A stretch of 64,000 nucleotides of DNA from Mycobacteroides franklinii (GTDB taxonomy: Bacteria > Actinomycetota > Actinomycetes > Mycobacteriales > Mycobacteriaceae): contig NZ_MAFQ01000003.1 of NCBI RefSeq assembly GCF_002013895.1, forward strand, positions 62,001 through 126,000, written 5' to 3'. The notes beneath the pieces were generated by a model, which saw only the letters and a list, made by a program, of their open reading frames with translations, ran no database searches and was not told where the DNA came from. A program made the position numbers and the translations under genes. Below are positions 47,977-58,284 of the stretch, in pieces. Numbering within the stretch: the stretch's first letter is position 1; each line of letters opens with the position of its first letter.

Positions 47977-48582
47977 TTACTTGGAGTAGAACTCGACGAT
48001 CAGCTGCTCGGTGAGCGGCACATCGATCTGCGCGCGCTCGGGCAGCTGGTGCACGAGGATGCGCTGGCGCTCGCCGACAACCTGCAGCCAGCCCGGGATG
48101 GGCCGGTCGCCCGCGGTCTCGCGTGCGACCTCGAACGGCAGGGTGTTCAGCGACTTCGGCTTGATGTCGATGATGTCGTACTGCGACACCCGGTAGCTGG
48201 GCACGTCGACCTTCACGTTGTTGACGGTGAAGTGGCCGTGGCTGACCAGCTGGCGAGCCATCCGGCGGGTACGTGCCAGGCCGGCGCGGTACACGACGTT
48301 GTCGAGACGGCTTTCCAGGATCTGCAGCAGCTGCTCACCAGTCTTGCCGGAGTGCCGGTTGGCCTCGGCGTAGTAGCGGCGGAACTGCTTCTCCATGACG
48401 CCGTAGGTGAAGCGGGCCTTCTGCTTCTCCTGCAGCTGCGTGCGGTATTCGCTCTCCTTTACCCGCGCGCGGCCGTGCTGGCCGGGGGGGTAGGGACGCT
48501 TCTCGTACGCGCTGGAACCACCGACCAGGTCGACGCCCAGACGACGGGACTTGCGAGTGACGGGTCCGGTATAACGAGCCAT
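47977..48582 (-). CDS. rpsD: 30S ribosomal protein S4
   Basis: A 201-residue primary 16S rRNA binder. The S4 RNA-binding motif is seen in LESRLDNVVYRAGLARTRRMARQLVSHGHFTVN. This is the Cys-free form, with no zinc-finger Cys in the N-terminal segment. It lies 21 bases after rpsK. Confidence 0.97.
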   Translation of the reverse strand: MARYTGPVTRKSRRLGVDLVGGSSAYEKRPYPPGQHGRARVKESEYRTQLQEKQKARFTYGVMEKQFRRYYAEANRHSGKTGEQLLQILESRLDNVVYRAGLARTRRMARQLVSHGHFTVNNVKVDVPSYRVSQYDIIDIKPKSLNTLPFEVARETAGDRPIPGWLQVVGERQRILVHQLPERAQIDVPLTEQLIVEFYSK

Positions 48583-48603
48583 TAGTTCTTTACCTCTCTA
48601 GCC

Positions 48604-49023
48604 CTAGACCCGGCGCCGCTTGGGCGGACGGCAGCCGTTGTGCGGCTGTGGGGTGACATCGGAAATCGCGCCCACCTCGAGGCCGGCGGCCTGCAGCGAG
48701 CGGATGGCGGTCTCACGGCCGGAGCCGGGACCCTTGACGAACACGTCGACCTTCTTGACACCGTGCTCCTGCGCCTTGCGGGCAGCGTTCTCGGCAGCCA
48801 GCTGTGCGGCGAACGGGGTCGACTTACGCGACCCCTTGAAGCCGACGTGACCCGAGGACGCCCAAGAGATCACGTTGCCCTGGGGGTCGGTGATCGAGAC
48901 GATCGTGTTGTTGAACGTGCTCTTGATGTGCGCAGCACCGTGCGGGATGTTCTTCTTTTCCCGGCGACGAGTCTTCTGCGTCTTCTTGGGGCCGGAAGCC
49001 GCGCCCTTCTTTGCTGGTGGCAT
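48604..49023 (-). CDS. rpsK: 30S ribosomal protein S11
   Basis: A 139-residue platform protein. Signatures are [43 protein letters not shown] and the C-terminal [19 protein letters not shown]. It follows rpsM by 6 bases. Confidence 0.97.
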   Translation of the reverse strand: MPPAKKGAASGPKKTQKTRRREKKNIPHGAAHIKSTFNNTIVSITDPQGNVISWASSGHVGFKGSRKSTPFAAQLAAENAARKAQEHGVKKVDVFVKGPGSGRETAIRSLQAAGLEVGAISDVTPQPHNGCRPPKRRRV

Positions 49024-49029
49024 GCTGGT

Positions 49030-49404
49030 TTACCTGGCCTTCTTCTTGCCGGCGATGGTGCGCTTCGGTCCCTTGCGGGTACGCGCGTTGGTCTTGGTCC
49101 GCTGACCGCGCACCGGCAGGCCACGACGGTGGCGCAGGCCTTGGTAGCAGCCGATCTCGATCTTGCGGCGGATGTCGGCCTGTACCTCGCGGCGCAGGTC
49201 ACCCTCCACCTTGAGCGAGGCTTCGATGTATTCACGCAGCTGGGTCACCTGATCATCGGTCAGGTCCTTGCTGCGCTGCTCGGGGCTGATGCCCGTGGCG
49301 GCCAGGATCTCCTTGGAGCGAGTCCGGCCGATGCCATAGATATAAGTGAGCGCGATTTCCATACGCTTATCGCGCGGTAGGTCAACGCCTACGAGACGTG
49401 CCAT
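49030..49404 (-). CDS. rpsM: 30S ribosomal protein S13
   Basis: A 124-residue head protein that contacts the P-site tRNA. It begins [33 protein letters not shown] and ends with the basic tail [25 protein letters not shown]. Confidence 0.97.
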   Translation of the reverse strand: MARLVGVDLPRDKRMEIALTYIYGIGRTRSKEILAATGISPEQRSKDLTDDQVTQLREYIEASLKVEGDLRREVQADIRRKIEIGCYQGLRHRRGLPVRGQRTKTNARTRKGPKRTIAGKKKAR

Positions 49405-49574
49405 GCGGCAGTTCCTCTTTCATTCAACGAAGGTCTGTTCCCAGTCCGCCCCCTCTAGGTTGGGGCCCCGGCCTCCGTTCCGGGGGTGTCTGGCCGGCGT
49501 ACCCGGTCAGTGGATCTGGGAGGTCATCATTCAGTTATGTAGCTGGTCAGCCAGGTTCCTTGCGGAGGTCCTGA

Positions 49575-49688
49575 CTAGCCTTGCCTCTGCTTGTGGCGGG
49601 GGTCCTGGCAGATCACCATGACCCGCCCGTGCCGGCGAATGACGCGGCACTTGTCGCAGATCGGCTTGACGCTCGGGTTTACCTTCAC
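49575..49688 (-). CDS. rpmJ: 50S ribosomal protein L36
   Basis: A 37-residue zinc-type L36 read directly from the sequence: it begins [19 protein letters not shown] and continues to [15 protein letters not shown]. Zinc ligands are Cys11, Cys14, Cys27 and His32. GTG start at 49688, 21 bases after infA. About 170 bases separate it from rpsM; the gap contains a small GC hairpin near 49470-49492. Confidence 0.96.
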   Translation of the reverse strand: MKVNPSVKPICDKCRVIRRHGRVMVICQDPRHKQRQG

Positions 49689-49709
49689 GTTCCCAATCCT
49701 GTTCTTCTG

Positions 49710-49931
49710 TTACTTGTACCGGTAAACGATCCGACCGCGGGACAGGTCGTAGGGAGACAACTCCACTACCACTCTGTCCTCGGGCAGGATGCGGATGTAG
49801 TGCTGCCGCATCTTGCCGCTGATGTGGGCAAGTACCTTGTGTCCGTTCTCCAGCTCAATGCGAAACATCGCATTGGGCAGGGGTTCGACCACCCGGCCCT
49901 CGACCTCGATGGCTCCGTCTTTCTTAGCCAT
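49710..49931 (-). CDS. infA: Translation initiation factor IF-1
   Basis: A 73-residue OB-fold protein that blocks the A site during initiation ([73 protein letters not shown] is the complete reading, cited here by its ends MAKKDG and IVYRYK). GGAGG directly before the ATG at 49931 fixes the start. It heads the infA-rpmJ-rpsM-rpsK-rpsD-rpoA-rplQ-truA operon. Confidence 0.96.
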
Positions 49932-50134
49932 ATCCTCCGCGATTCTGATTGCCTGCTCCGGCTGTCGCCGGCATGACACGGCAAACACTCACCGACCTCG
50001 AACGTGAGCCGGTGACAGGAAATTCCAGGACAGGGCACGCAGACAGTCGGCACGTAAGCCGCACCGTTGGTCAAGGATACCCGTGTAACGCCGCCAAACC
50101 AAACCGGCGAGGAGGCCGCGCTCCCCCACACGGC
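49932..50134 (-). promoter_or_regulatory. Promoter and leader region of the infA operon
   Basis: A 203-base gap between infA and the monooxygenase stop. Minus-strand TATCCT (50079-50074) is a candidate -10 with a weak -35; the leader would then be about 135 bases. No ORF was recognised. Confidence 0.35.
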
Positions 50135-51472
50135 TCAGGACCAGGTGACTCCCGACCTGCTGATATGTGGAATCGCCGTCGGCCGCACCAGACCTGCCGT
50201 CAGCCAGGCTCCCGCGATCCAGAGGTGGGGTGCGGATTTGGCGGCCATGGTGCGCCTGGCCCGCATCGATACGTCCGAACCGTCGAGCACCCGCTGGGCC
50301 CTGGCGGACAGCATCCGGTTACGCACTCCCGAACGGCGCCGTTCCCGCGCGCTGCGGTTGATCGCCAACCACGCCGCGGCCAGATCGCTGGACTCACCCA
50401 ACGCCTCCGCGATGGCCTCCGCGGCCGCGACCGCGTCTGCCACGCCCGAATTGAGGCTGCGCCCGCCCAGCGGAGCGAACTGATGGGCGGCCTCACCCGC
50501 AAGGAGTACCCGACGGTTGACGTCGGTGTAGCTCGCGGCCACGCCCTGGACGGTCTGATGTACCTCCACCGATCTGATGTGATCCGCGTACCACTCGTCG
50601 CGGGTCAGCGCGGTCACCCAGGAACGCACGTGTTCGGCCGTCGGAGTCGCCTCGTCCTCGGACAGGAATTGGACATCCAGACGCAGACCATCCGGGTACG
50701 GCAGGCGTATGGCGTGCCGTCCGCCCAGATCGGGATGGTGGTACTGAATCTGCACGGGCAGATCCACCGTGCCGCCATCCGGGTGCGGTTCGACGTCGAT
50801 CACCACGCACGCCGGGGACGGTGGACGCTCCGACATACCGATGCGCAATGCCTGACGAATCGCCGACTTGGTGCCGTCGGCGGCGATGACATAGCTGGCG
50901 CGCACCCGGTCACCACTGGCGAGCGTCAGGCGCGCGCCGGTGTGATCCGTGCTGATGTCGGTGACGGCGGTGCCCGGGTGGTACTCCACCCCCAGCTCCA
51001 GCGCCTCTGCCAACGTCTCGTCCTCAATGGTGCGCTGCGACAAGCTCATTCCCCATGCCGCCGGGTTCCACGGGCCAGGGATGCGGGACGGCGCGTACGA
51101 GGACATGACGAATACCGGCCGACCCTGATAGAAGGTCTGCACCCCGTGCACCGCAAGCGCGGATTCGCGCAGCCGCGCACCCAATTCGGGTGCCACGCGG
51201 TCGTATCGACGCAACGTCGAATGCCCCACGAAAGTGGCGCAATTCCGGTGCCGCTGACGCTCTTTCGAACCGGCGGCCTCCAGCACCACGACGCGAATCC
51301 CTCGGCGCGCGAGCACCGTGGCGGCGAGCAACCCGACAGGACCACCGCCGACGATCACGACGGCGTCGTCGGTGATGTCCCGGCGCGCGTCTGCCGAAAC
51401 TGCCGCGAGGTGAGCCACACCATGACGGTACCGCGCGAGGCCAATCGGGCGCCCATCGAGATTTCGGTCCAT
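50135..51472 (-). CDS. FAD-dependent aromatic-hydroxylase-type monooxygenase
   Basis: A 445-residue flavoprotein of the PHBH family. The FAD Rossmann loop VVIVGGGPVGLLAA is at about 38-50, a middle strand is YVIAADGTKSAIRQAL, and the second FAD motif reads VLLAGEAAHQFAPLGGRSLNSGV with Glu instead of the usual Asp of the GD motif. It likely hydroxylates an aromatic or polyketide-like compound with NAD(P)H. The first 30 residues are not family-like, so the GTG at 51418 may be the true start. Confidence 0.85.
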   Translation of the reverse strand: MDRNLDGRPIGLARYRHGVAHLAAVSADARRDITDDAVVIVGGGPVGLLAATVLARRGIRVVVLEAAGSKERQRHRNCATFVGHSTLRRYDRVAPELGARLRESALAVHGVQTFYQGRPVFVMSSYAPSRIPGPWNPAAWGMSLSQRTIEDETLAEALELGVEYHPGTAVTDISTDHTGARLTLASGDRVRASYVIAADGTKSAIRQALRIGMSERPPSPACVVIDVEPHPDGGTVDLPVQIQYHHPDLGGRHAIRLPYPDGLRLDVQFLSEDEATPTAEHVRSWVTALTRDEWYADHIRSVEVHQTVQGVAASYTDVNRRVLLAGEAAHQFAPLGGRSLNSGVADAVAAAEAIAEALGESSDLAAAWLAINRSARERRRSGVRNRMLSARAQRVLDGSDVSMRARRTMAAKSAPHLWIAGAWLTAGLVRPTAIPHISRSGVTWS

Positions 51473-51511
51473 ATATTGGGGCCCATCACATACCCGCTAG
51501 GGGGCTGCCAG

Positions 51512-51841
51512 ATGACGATGCCGCAACCTCAGTTCGGCCATCCGGGGGCTACCAGGCCCAATGGTGGGTCGTCGACAGCCGTACGTCTGCTGGTGGTGTC
51601 ACTGCTGCTGGTATTTGTCCTCGGTTACGGTCTGGCTGTCTTCCTCGCCTTCACCTCAGCGTCCTACGTAACTCTCGGAGCGACCACCATGTCCATGGTG
51701 CTGCGAGTGGCGATCGTCGCTCTGGGCATTGCCGTCACGGCAGTCGCGATCCTGGCGGTCATCTATCTGGTGCGACGTCCCCAAGCCCGAGCATGTCAGC
51801 GCATAGCCAGTAGGGCGGATTCGTGGTACCTATGTCGGTAG
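51512..51841 (+). CDS. Small membrane protein with two transmembrane segments
   Basis: A 109-residue protein of unknown function. A hydrophilic N-terminus (MTMPQPQFGHPGATRPNGG) leads to segments at about 24-45 and 58-82, then a basic Cys-containing tail. AGGGGG lies 8 bases before the ATG. It is 46 bases upstream of the NfeD-like gene and may belong to the same transcript. Confidence 0.7.
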   Translation: MTMPQPQFGHPGATRPNGGSSTAVRLLVVSLLLVFVLGYGLAVFLAFTSASYVTLGATTMSMVLRVAIVALGIAVTAVAILAVIYLVRRPQARACQRIASRADSWYLCR

Positions 51842-51887
51842 TGGCGAACATTGCCAGCAGCAACGGGGACAACGGGGAGGGGGTCCA

Positions 51888-52424
51888 GTGGACGGTCTGA
51901 CGGTCGGGTACCTGGCCGCCTTCGCGGTCGGCGGGATCGCGGTGCTCTCGGCACTGCTGCTCACCGATATCGGCCATGGCGACGGGATGCCATTTCTGAG
52001 CCTGACCTCCCTTTCCGCCGCCTTGACGGGCGCCGGCGCCGGCGGATTCGTCAGTTCGGCGCTAGGCATCGCCGCACTGCCGACGGCCATCATCGCCGCC
52101 GTCTGCGCTGTTGCGCTGGTGTCCATCCTGCAACTTTTCCTGACATATCTGCGGGGCCAGCAAGCGAACTCCCACTCGGGGCGCGCGTCCTATGTCGGCA
52201 GGCTGGGCACGGTGACCCTGGAGGTGCCTTCCGGGGGTGGCTGGGGCGAGATCGCGTTTGTCGATGCCGACGGCAACCGGGTGCGTTCGCGTGCGATCAC
52301 CGATGAGCCCGAGGGGCTGGCCAAGAATGCCCCCGTCTACATCGCCGACGTGGACTCCGAATACCTGCACGTCGTCAGCATTCCCGATGCATCGCCAGAT
52401 GCACCCCCCGATTCACACCACTGA
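51888..52424 (+). CDS. NfeD-like membrane protein
   Basis: A 178-residue protein. Three hydrophobic segments in the first 95 residues (YLAAFAVGGIAVLSALLL; LTGAGAGGFVSSALGIAAL; AIIAAVCAVALVSILQLFL) precede an OB-fold-like domain (RASYVGRLGTVTLEVPSGGGWGEIAFVDADGNRVRSRAIT). This fits the short NfeD type, which works with flotillins; a flotillin gene follows 48 bases on. GGGGAGGGGG precedes the GTG start. Confidence 0.82.
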   Translation: MDGLTVGYLAAFAVGGIAVLSALLLTDIGHGDGMPFLSLTSLSAALTGAGAGGFVSSALGIAALPTAIIAAVCAVALVSILQLFLTYLRGQQANSHSGRASYVGRLGTVTLEVPSGGGWGEIAFVDADGNRVRSRAITDEPEGLAKNAPVYIADVDSEYLHVVSIPDASPDAPPDSHH

Positions 52425-52472
52425 TTCGCACCACCAATTCACACCGATAATTCACACCGATAAGGAACCCGC

Positions 52473-54005
52473 ATGAGCTCGCTTCTCATCATCGTCATCA
52501 TCGCCATCGCGGCGCTGGTGCTTTTCGTGGCGTTGCCGCTCATCTATGTGCGCAACTACGTCAAAGTGCCACCGAACGAGGTCGCGGTGTTTACCGGACG
52601 TGGTCAGCCGAAGGTGGTGCGCGGCGGCGCCCGGTTCAAGATGCCGGGCATCGAGCGGGTGGACATCATGTCCCTGGAACCCTTCAACGTGAACATCAAC
52701 CTCCAGAATGCGTTGTCCAACAACGGCGTTCCGGTCAATGTCGAGGCGGTGGGGCTGGTGCGCATCGGCTCGAACGACGAAGCCGTGCAGACCGCCGTGC
52801 AGCGCTTCCTCACCTCGGATCTGTCGGAATTGCAGCGGCAGATCAACGAGATCCTGGCGGGCAGCCTGCGCGGCATCACCGCCACCATGACCGTCGAGGA
52901 CCTGAACTCCAACCGGGACTCGCTGGCGCGCAGCGTGGTCGAGGAGGCGGGCGGCGATCTCTCCCGTATCGGCATGGAGGTCGACGTCCTCAAGATCGCG
53001 GGCATCTCCGACCGCAACGGGTACCTGGAGTCGCTCGGTCAGCGCCGTATCGCCGAGGTTCGCCGTGATGCGACGGTCGGCACCGCCGAGGCCGAACGGG
53101 ACGCGCAGATCCAGTCCGCCCAGGCCCGTCAGGCCGGCGCCATCGCGCAGGCCGAGGCCGATACCGCCATCGCCACCGCGACCCAGAAGCGCGATGTGGA
53201 GCTGGCCCGGTTGCGCGCACAGACCGAGGCCGAGAACGCCCAGGCCGACCAGGCCGGTCCGCTCGCTCAGGCTCGCGCGGAAAAGGACGTGGGTATCGCA
53301 CGCGAGCAGGCGGAGGCGGCCCGGATGCAGGCCCGCACCGAGGTGGAGCAGCGCCGTACCGAGCAGGCCCAGGCTGCCTTGCAGGCCGATGTCATCGCGC
53401 CGGCCGAGGCGCGCCGTCAGGCCGATATCGCGATCGCCGAGGGCGCCCGGCAGGCCGCCATCCTCAAGGCCCAGTCCGATGCCGAGGCCGAGCGCCAGAA
53501 GGGCGCGGCCGAGTCCGATGCGCGCAAGGCGGCCGCCGATGCATTCCGCGTCGAACAGCAGGCCGCAGCCGACGGCGCCAAGGCCAAGCTCATCGCCGAG
53601 GCCGACGGCACCAAGGCCAAACTGCTCGCCGACGCCGAGGGCATCAAGGCCAAGCTGCTGGCCGAGGCCGACGGTAAGAAGGAGGTGGCGGCGGCGCTCA
53701 ACGCCTATACCCCGGAAGCCGCCCGCCTGCTCACCCTGCCGGACATTCTCAACTCGGTGGTGCAGGCCACCGAGGCCGCCTCGAAACCGCTCGGCGAGAT
53801 CGAAAATCTTTCCATCATCGGCGGCGCGGGCGATGCCAAGGACGCCTTGGGCACCCTTTTCGGCGTAAGCCCGCAGGCAGTGGCGAAAGTGATTGAGAGT
53901 CTCAAGGTTTCAGGGATCGACGTACCCGAGCTTCTCAACCGTGCTCCGCAGGCCAAGGAACCCGTGTCCCCCGCCTCCACCTCCGCGGCGCATCCGGAAG
54001 GATAG
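52473..54005 (+). CDS. Flotillin-like SPFH-domain protein
   Basis: A 510-residue membrane-associated scaffold. One N-terminal hydrophobic segment (residues about 3-25), an SPFH/band-7 domain (about 28-200, with VPPNEVAVFTGRG and GGARFKMPGIERVDIMSLEPFN), then a long Ala/Glu/Gln-rich coiled coil (about 195-430, with repeats of AEADGTKAKL type). Flotillins organise ordered membrane domains; in mycobacteria this could relate to the intracellular membrane domain, which is inference. The near-exact repeats AEADGTKAKL/ADAEGIKAKL/AEADGKKEV lie at residues about 370-405. Confidence 0.9.
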   Translation: MSSLLIIVIIAIAALVLFVALPLIYVRNYVKVPPNEVAVFTGRGQPKVVRGGARFKMPGIERVDIMSLEPFNVNINLQNALSNNGVPVNVEAVGLVRIGSNDEAVQTAVQRFLTSDLSELQRQINEILAGSLRGITATMTVEDLNSNRDSLARSVVEEAGGDLSRIGMEVDVLKIAGISDRNGYLESLGQRRIAEVRRDATVGTAEAERDAQIQSAQARQAGAIAQAEADTAIATATQKRDVELARLRAQTEAENAQADQAGPLAQARAEKDVGIAREQAEAARMQARTEVEQRRTEQAQAALQADVIAPAEARRQADIAIAEGARQAAILKAQSDAEAERQKGAAESDARKAAADAFRVEQQAAADGAKAKLIAEADGTKAKLLADAEGIKAKLLAEADGKKEVAAALNAYTPEAARLLTLPDILNSVVQATEAASKPLGEIENLSIIGGAGDAKDALGTLFGVSPQAVAKVIESLKVSGIDVPELLNRAPQAKEPVSPASTSAAHPEG

Positions 54006-54046
54006 GCGCAGGAATAGCGACATCTCCTGCGAAGTTGGGACGCTGC

Positions 54047-54871
54047 ATGGGCGAATCGAACCTGAATCGGTACGGAGTATGGAAGGGCGGTCCGGTCACA
54101 CCGGAGCAGGCCAGGGCCATCGAGGATCTCGGTTACGGATCGGTGTGGATCGGGGGCGTGTTCACCTCGGACCTTGCCTACGTAGAGCCGCTGCTCGACG
54201 CGACAGAGAATCTCACGGTGGCCAGCGGCATCGTGAACATCTGGACCTCGCCGGTCGATGAGATAGCCGCTGCGTTCCACCGCATCGAGGCGGCCTATCC
54301 CGGACGCTTCCTGCTCGGGGTGGGTGCCGGACACCCCGAGGCCTCGGCGGAATACCGCAAGCCCTACGACGCCCTCGTCGAATACCTGGACGGGCTCGAT
54401 GCCGCGGGCGTTCCCACAGAACGCCGCGCGCTGGCCGCCCTGGGGCCCAAGGTGCTGAAGTTGTCCGCGGATCGCACCGCGGGCGCACACCCCTATCTGA
54501 CGACACCCGAACACACGCGTCAGGCCCGCGCGATCATCGGTCCTGACGCACTGCTCATCCCCGAGCACAAGGTGGTACTCAGCACCGATGCCCCCAGCGC
54601 GCGCGAGATCGGCCGACGCACGGTCGACTTCTATCTTCAGTTGAGCAACTACGTAAACAACTGGAAGAGACTCGGTTTCAGCGAGGAGGACGTCACCTCC
54701 CCCGGCAGCGACACGTTCATCGATGCCGTGGTGGCACACGGTACCGCCGAGGACATCGCCGTGCGCCTGAACGAGCACCTTGACGCCGGTGCGGACCAGG
54801 TCCTGATCCAAGTGCTGGGAGACAAGGACCTGGTGGACACGTTGACCTCGCTGGCGGACACGCTTCGGTAG
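54047..54871 (+). CDS. LLM-class F420-dependent oxidoreductase (Rv3463-like)
   Basis: A 274-residue TIM-barrel oxidoreductase with LNRYGVWKGGPVTPEQARAIEDLGYGSVWIGG and GRFLLGVGAGHPEASAEY. Homologs in this family bind F420; substrate unknown. Position between infA and rmlB corresponds to Rv3463. The ATG at 54047 is chosen over a TTG at 54035, since homology starts near it. Confidence 0.87.
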   Translation: MGESNLNRYGVWKGGPVTPEQARAIEDLGYGSVWIGGVFTSDLAYVEPLLDATENLTVASGIVNIWTSPVDEIAAAFHRIEAAYPGRFLLGVGAGHPEASAEYRKPYDALVEYLDGLDAAGVPTERRALAALGPKVLKLSADRTAGAHPYLTTPEHTRQARAIIGPDALLIPEHKVVLSTDAPSAREIGRRTVDFYLQLSNYVNNWKRLGFSEEDVTSPGSDTFIDAVVAHGTAEDIAVRLNEHLDAGADQVLIQVLGDKDLVDTLTSLADTLR

Positions 54872-54879
54872 TCGCCCAC

Positions 54880-55887
<1,008 letters not shown>

Positions 55888-55920
55888 TGAGCGTTTACGC
55901 GAAGAACAGAGAGCACTGAC

Positions 55921-56538
55921 GTGCAGATCCGAGAACTCTCGGTACCCGGCTCCTTCGAGATCACCCCGGTGCAGCATCAGGACAGCCGCGGAGTGTTCCT
56001 CGAATTGTTCAAGGGCCCAGCGCTTGCCGAGGCCATCGGGCATCCGTTCGATCTTCAGCAAGCCAACTGCTCGGTGTCGGCGGCGGGATCGTTGCGCGGC
56101 ATCCACTTCGCCGACGTGCCGCCCGGACAGGCCAAGTACGTGACCTGCCTGACCGGTGCCGTGTATGACGTCGTGGTCGACATCCGAGTGGGTTCCCCGA
56201 CCTTCGGCGCCTGGGACGCAGTGCTTCTCGACCCCCAAGACCGCCGCGCCGTCTACGTACCCGAGGGAGTCGGCCACGGATTCCTCGCCCTCGAGGATGA
56301 CTCGACGGTGGTCTATCTGTGCTCCGCCGGATATGCCCCGGGCCGCGAGCACGGTATCGATCCGCTCGACCCGACCATCGGGATCCAATGGCCGACCCGC
56401 AGACCAGACGGCACCGATCTGGCGTTGCTTGTTTCCGAAAAGGACAGTGCCGCACCATCATTACTGGATGCCAGGGATTCAGGACTGCTCCCCGTCGCTA
56501 CCGACGTACAGGCCTTCCTGGACAGCCTCTCCGGCTGA
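55921..56538 (+). CDS. rmlC: dTDP-4-dehydrorhamnose 3,5-epimerase
   Basis: Third step of dTDP-rhamnose synthesis. 205 residues, cupin fold: catalytic His62 in SLRGIHFAD, Lys72 in QAKYV, and His119 in VPEGVGHGF. The protein begins MQIRELSVPGSFEITPVQHQDSRGVFLE. GTG start; same operon as rmlB. Confidence 0.95.
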   Translation: MQIRELSVPGSFEITPVQHQDSRGVFLELFKGPALAEAIGHPFDLQQANCSVSAAGSLRGIHFADVPPGQAKYVTCLTGAVYDVVVDIRVGSPTFGAWDAVLLDPQDRRAVYVPEGVGHGFLALEDDSTVVYLCSAGYAPGREHGIDPLDPTIGIQWPTRRPDGTDLALLVSEKDSAAPSLLDARDSGLLPVATDVQAFLDSLSG

Positions 56539-56570
56539 TCGATCAGGCACCAACGCCACAGCGTGTTTGC

Positions 56571-56582
56571 TAAAGTCGCTGC
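56571..56582 (+). promoter_or_regulatory. Leaderless-type promoter -10 (TAAAGT)
   Basis: TAAAGT at 56571-56576, 6 bases before the ATG at 56583. No ribosome-binding site. Confidence 0.5.
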
Positions 56583-57464
56583 ATGACGCAACCGCCTTCC
56601 GGGCCGCCGCCGTCGGATCCAGGGCAGCCGGAGTTTCCGCAGTATCCGTCGCCGCCGAACCCCGGGTACCCACCGGTTGCGCCCCCGGCGGGCGGATATC
56701 CGCCCATTCCCCCGGCCGGGCCTGCAGGCGGCGAGCCCTACCCGCCCTACCCGCAGGTCAACCCGGCGGGTTACCCGCCGCCGCCCGGATATCCCCCACC
56801 ACCGGCGTCACCGTATGGGTATCCGACGCCTGGTTCCTATCCGCCTATTGAAACCGCGCAGAGCACCAACGGGTTGGCCATCACGTCACTGATTTTCGGC
56901 ATCATCCCGTGCTGCAACGGCATCCCGGCCCTCATCTTCGGCATTATCGGTCTCAATCAGACGAAGCGGACCGGGCAAAAGGGACGCGGCCTCGCGATCG
57001 CGGGAATCGTCTTAGGTTGCATTTGGCTGGTCGTCAGCGTCGCGGTGGCTATCGGGCTTGCCATCAAAGATCAACCCAAACGTGACGAATCGGGGCATCT
57101 CACCCAGTCCGGCGATATGGACGTCACCAAACTGCGGGTGGGCGATTGCATCGCCGACCTTGGCGAGAAGAGCTACTACACCACCACCAAGGCCATTCCC
57201 TGCGCACAGCCGCACAAGGCCGAGGTCTACGCGGTGGTGCCGCTTTCGGGTAGCTCACTTCCGTCGCAGTCGGTCCTGGACCAGAAGGGCAACGACGAGT
57301 GCGGCGCGGAACTGGAGACTTACGCACCGAACGCATTCGATGACGACGCGGTGCAGATCACGTACCTGTATCCGACGAAACGTTCATGGGCCCAAGGGGA
57401 TCGGGCGATCGCGTGCGTCGCCACCTTTACCACCGAACGCACGGCATCGATCAAGGGCAAGTAA
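56583..57464 (+). CDS. Proline-rich DUF4190/septum-formation-type membrane protein
   Basis: A 293-residue membrane protein. Residues 1-95 are a Pro/Gly/Tyr-rich cytosolic tail with repeated YPPP-type motifs. Two membrane segments follow (ITSLIFGIIPCCNGIPALIFGIIGL and GLAIAGIVLGCIWLVVSVAVAIGLAI), the DUF4190 pattern. The extracellular domain (about 180-290) has KLRVGDCIADL, AIPCAQPHKAEVYAVV, DECGAELETYAPNAF and AIACVATF, matching septum-formation domains with paired Cys. Role in division is family inference only. Confidence 0.82.
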   Translation: MTQPPSGPPPSDPGQPEFPQYPSPPNPGYPPVAPPAGGYPPIPPAGPAGGEPYPPYPQVNPAGYPPPPGYPPPPASPYGYPTPGSYPPIETAQSTNGLAITSLIFGIIPCCNGIPALIFGIIGLNQTKRTGQKGRGLAIAGIVLGCIWLVVSVAVAIGLAIKDQPKRDESGHLTQSGDMDVTKLRVGDCIADLGEKSYYTTTKAIPCAQPHKAEVYAVVPLSGSSLPSQSVLDQKGNDECGAELETYAPNAFDDDAVQITYLYPTKRSWAQGDRAIACVATFTTERTASIKGK

Positions 57465-58259
57465 TTAAGGGCGCACGGTAAGGATGCGGGGGCCGTCCTC
57501 GGTGACGGCCACTGTGTGCTCCCAGTGCGCTGCCCGGGAACCGTCGGTGGTGACGACGGTCCAGTCGTCGGCAAGCACCCGGGTTTGCGTGGTGCCGAGC
57601 GTAAGCATCGGTTCGATGGCGAGCACCGAACCCACTGCGAGGAGCGGCCCCTTGCCGGGCGCCCCCTCGTTGGGCAGGAACGGATCCAGATGCATCGAGC
57701 GGCCGATGCCATGGCCGCCGTAACCGTCGACGATTCCGAACGCGCGGTCGAACTGCTTCTCGGCGGCACGGGTGCCCAGCTCTATCGCGTGGGAGACGTC
57801 GGTGAGCCGGTTCCCCGGGATCATCGCCGCGATACCGGCCTCCATCGACAAACGCGTGGCTTCCGACAACGCCTCGTCGACGGGAATGACGGTGCCCACC
57901 GCGAACGTCCACGCGGAATCCCCGTGCCAGCCGTCCAGGATCGCGCCGCAGTCAATGGAGACAAGATCACCGTCGGCCAAAATCGCTGTTGCCGAGGGTA
58001 TTCCGTGAACAACCTGATCGTTGACCGAGGAGCAGATGGACGCCGGGAAGCCGTGGTAGCCGAGGAACGACGGCACCGCACCGGCATCGCGGATCACCGC
58101 TTCTGCAACCTGATCCAGGTCCAGTGTCGAGGCGCCGGCCTTGGCGGCGTCTCGCACGGCAACCAGCGCCGCGCCCACGATGGAGCCGGCGGCAGCCATC
58201 GCGTCGAGCTCACCGGCGGTGCGCTGCTCCACCGTCTTCTTGCGGCCGAAGAGACCCAC
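57465..58259 (-). CDS. mapA: Type I methionine aminopeptidase MapA
   Basis: Removes N-terminal Met. 264 residues; the metal ligands are seen in [19 protein letters not shown] (two Asp), GGHGIGR (His), AIEPMLTLG (Glu) and HWEHTVAV (Glu). Closely matches recalled Rv0734. The GTG at 58259 begins [21 protein letters not shown]; the frame continues upstream inside adk without homology. It follows adk by 25 bases. Confidence 0.94.
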   Translation of the reverse strand: MGLFGRKKTVEQRTAGELDAMAAAGSIVGAALVAVRDAAKAGASTLDLDQVAEAVIRDAGAVPSFLGYHGFPASICSSVNDQVVHGIPSATAILADGDLVSIDCGAILDGWHGDSAWTFAVGTVIPVDEALSEATRLSMEAGIAAMIPGNRLTDVSHAIELGTRAAEKQFDRAFGIVDGYGGHGIGRSMHLDPFLPNEGAPGKGPLLAVGSVLAIEPMLTLGTTQTRVLADDWTVVTTDGSRAAHWEHTVAVTEDGPRILTVRP

Positions 58260-58284
58260 TAACGAACCACTACTGACTCGCCTG

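Noticed and set aside
49949-51511. A long plus-strand frame running from infA through the monooxygenase gene
   Set aside because: Only its last part, from the ATG at 51512, looks like a real protein with a ribosome-binding site; the rest is antisense to the monooxygenase.
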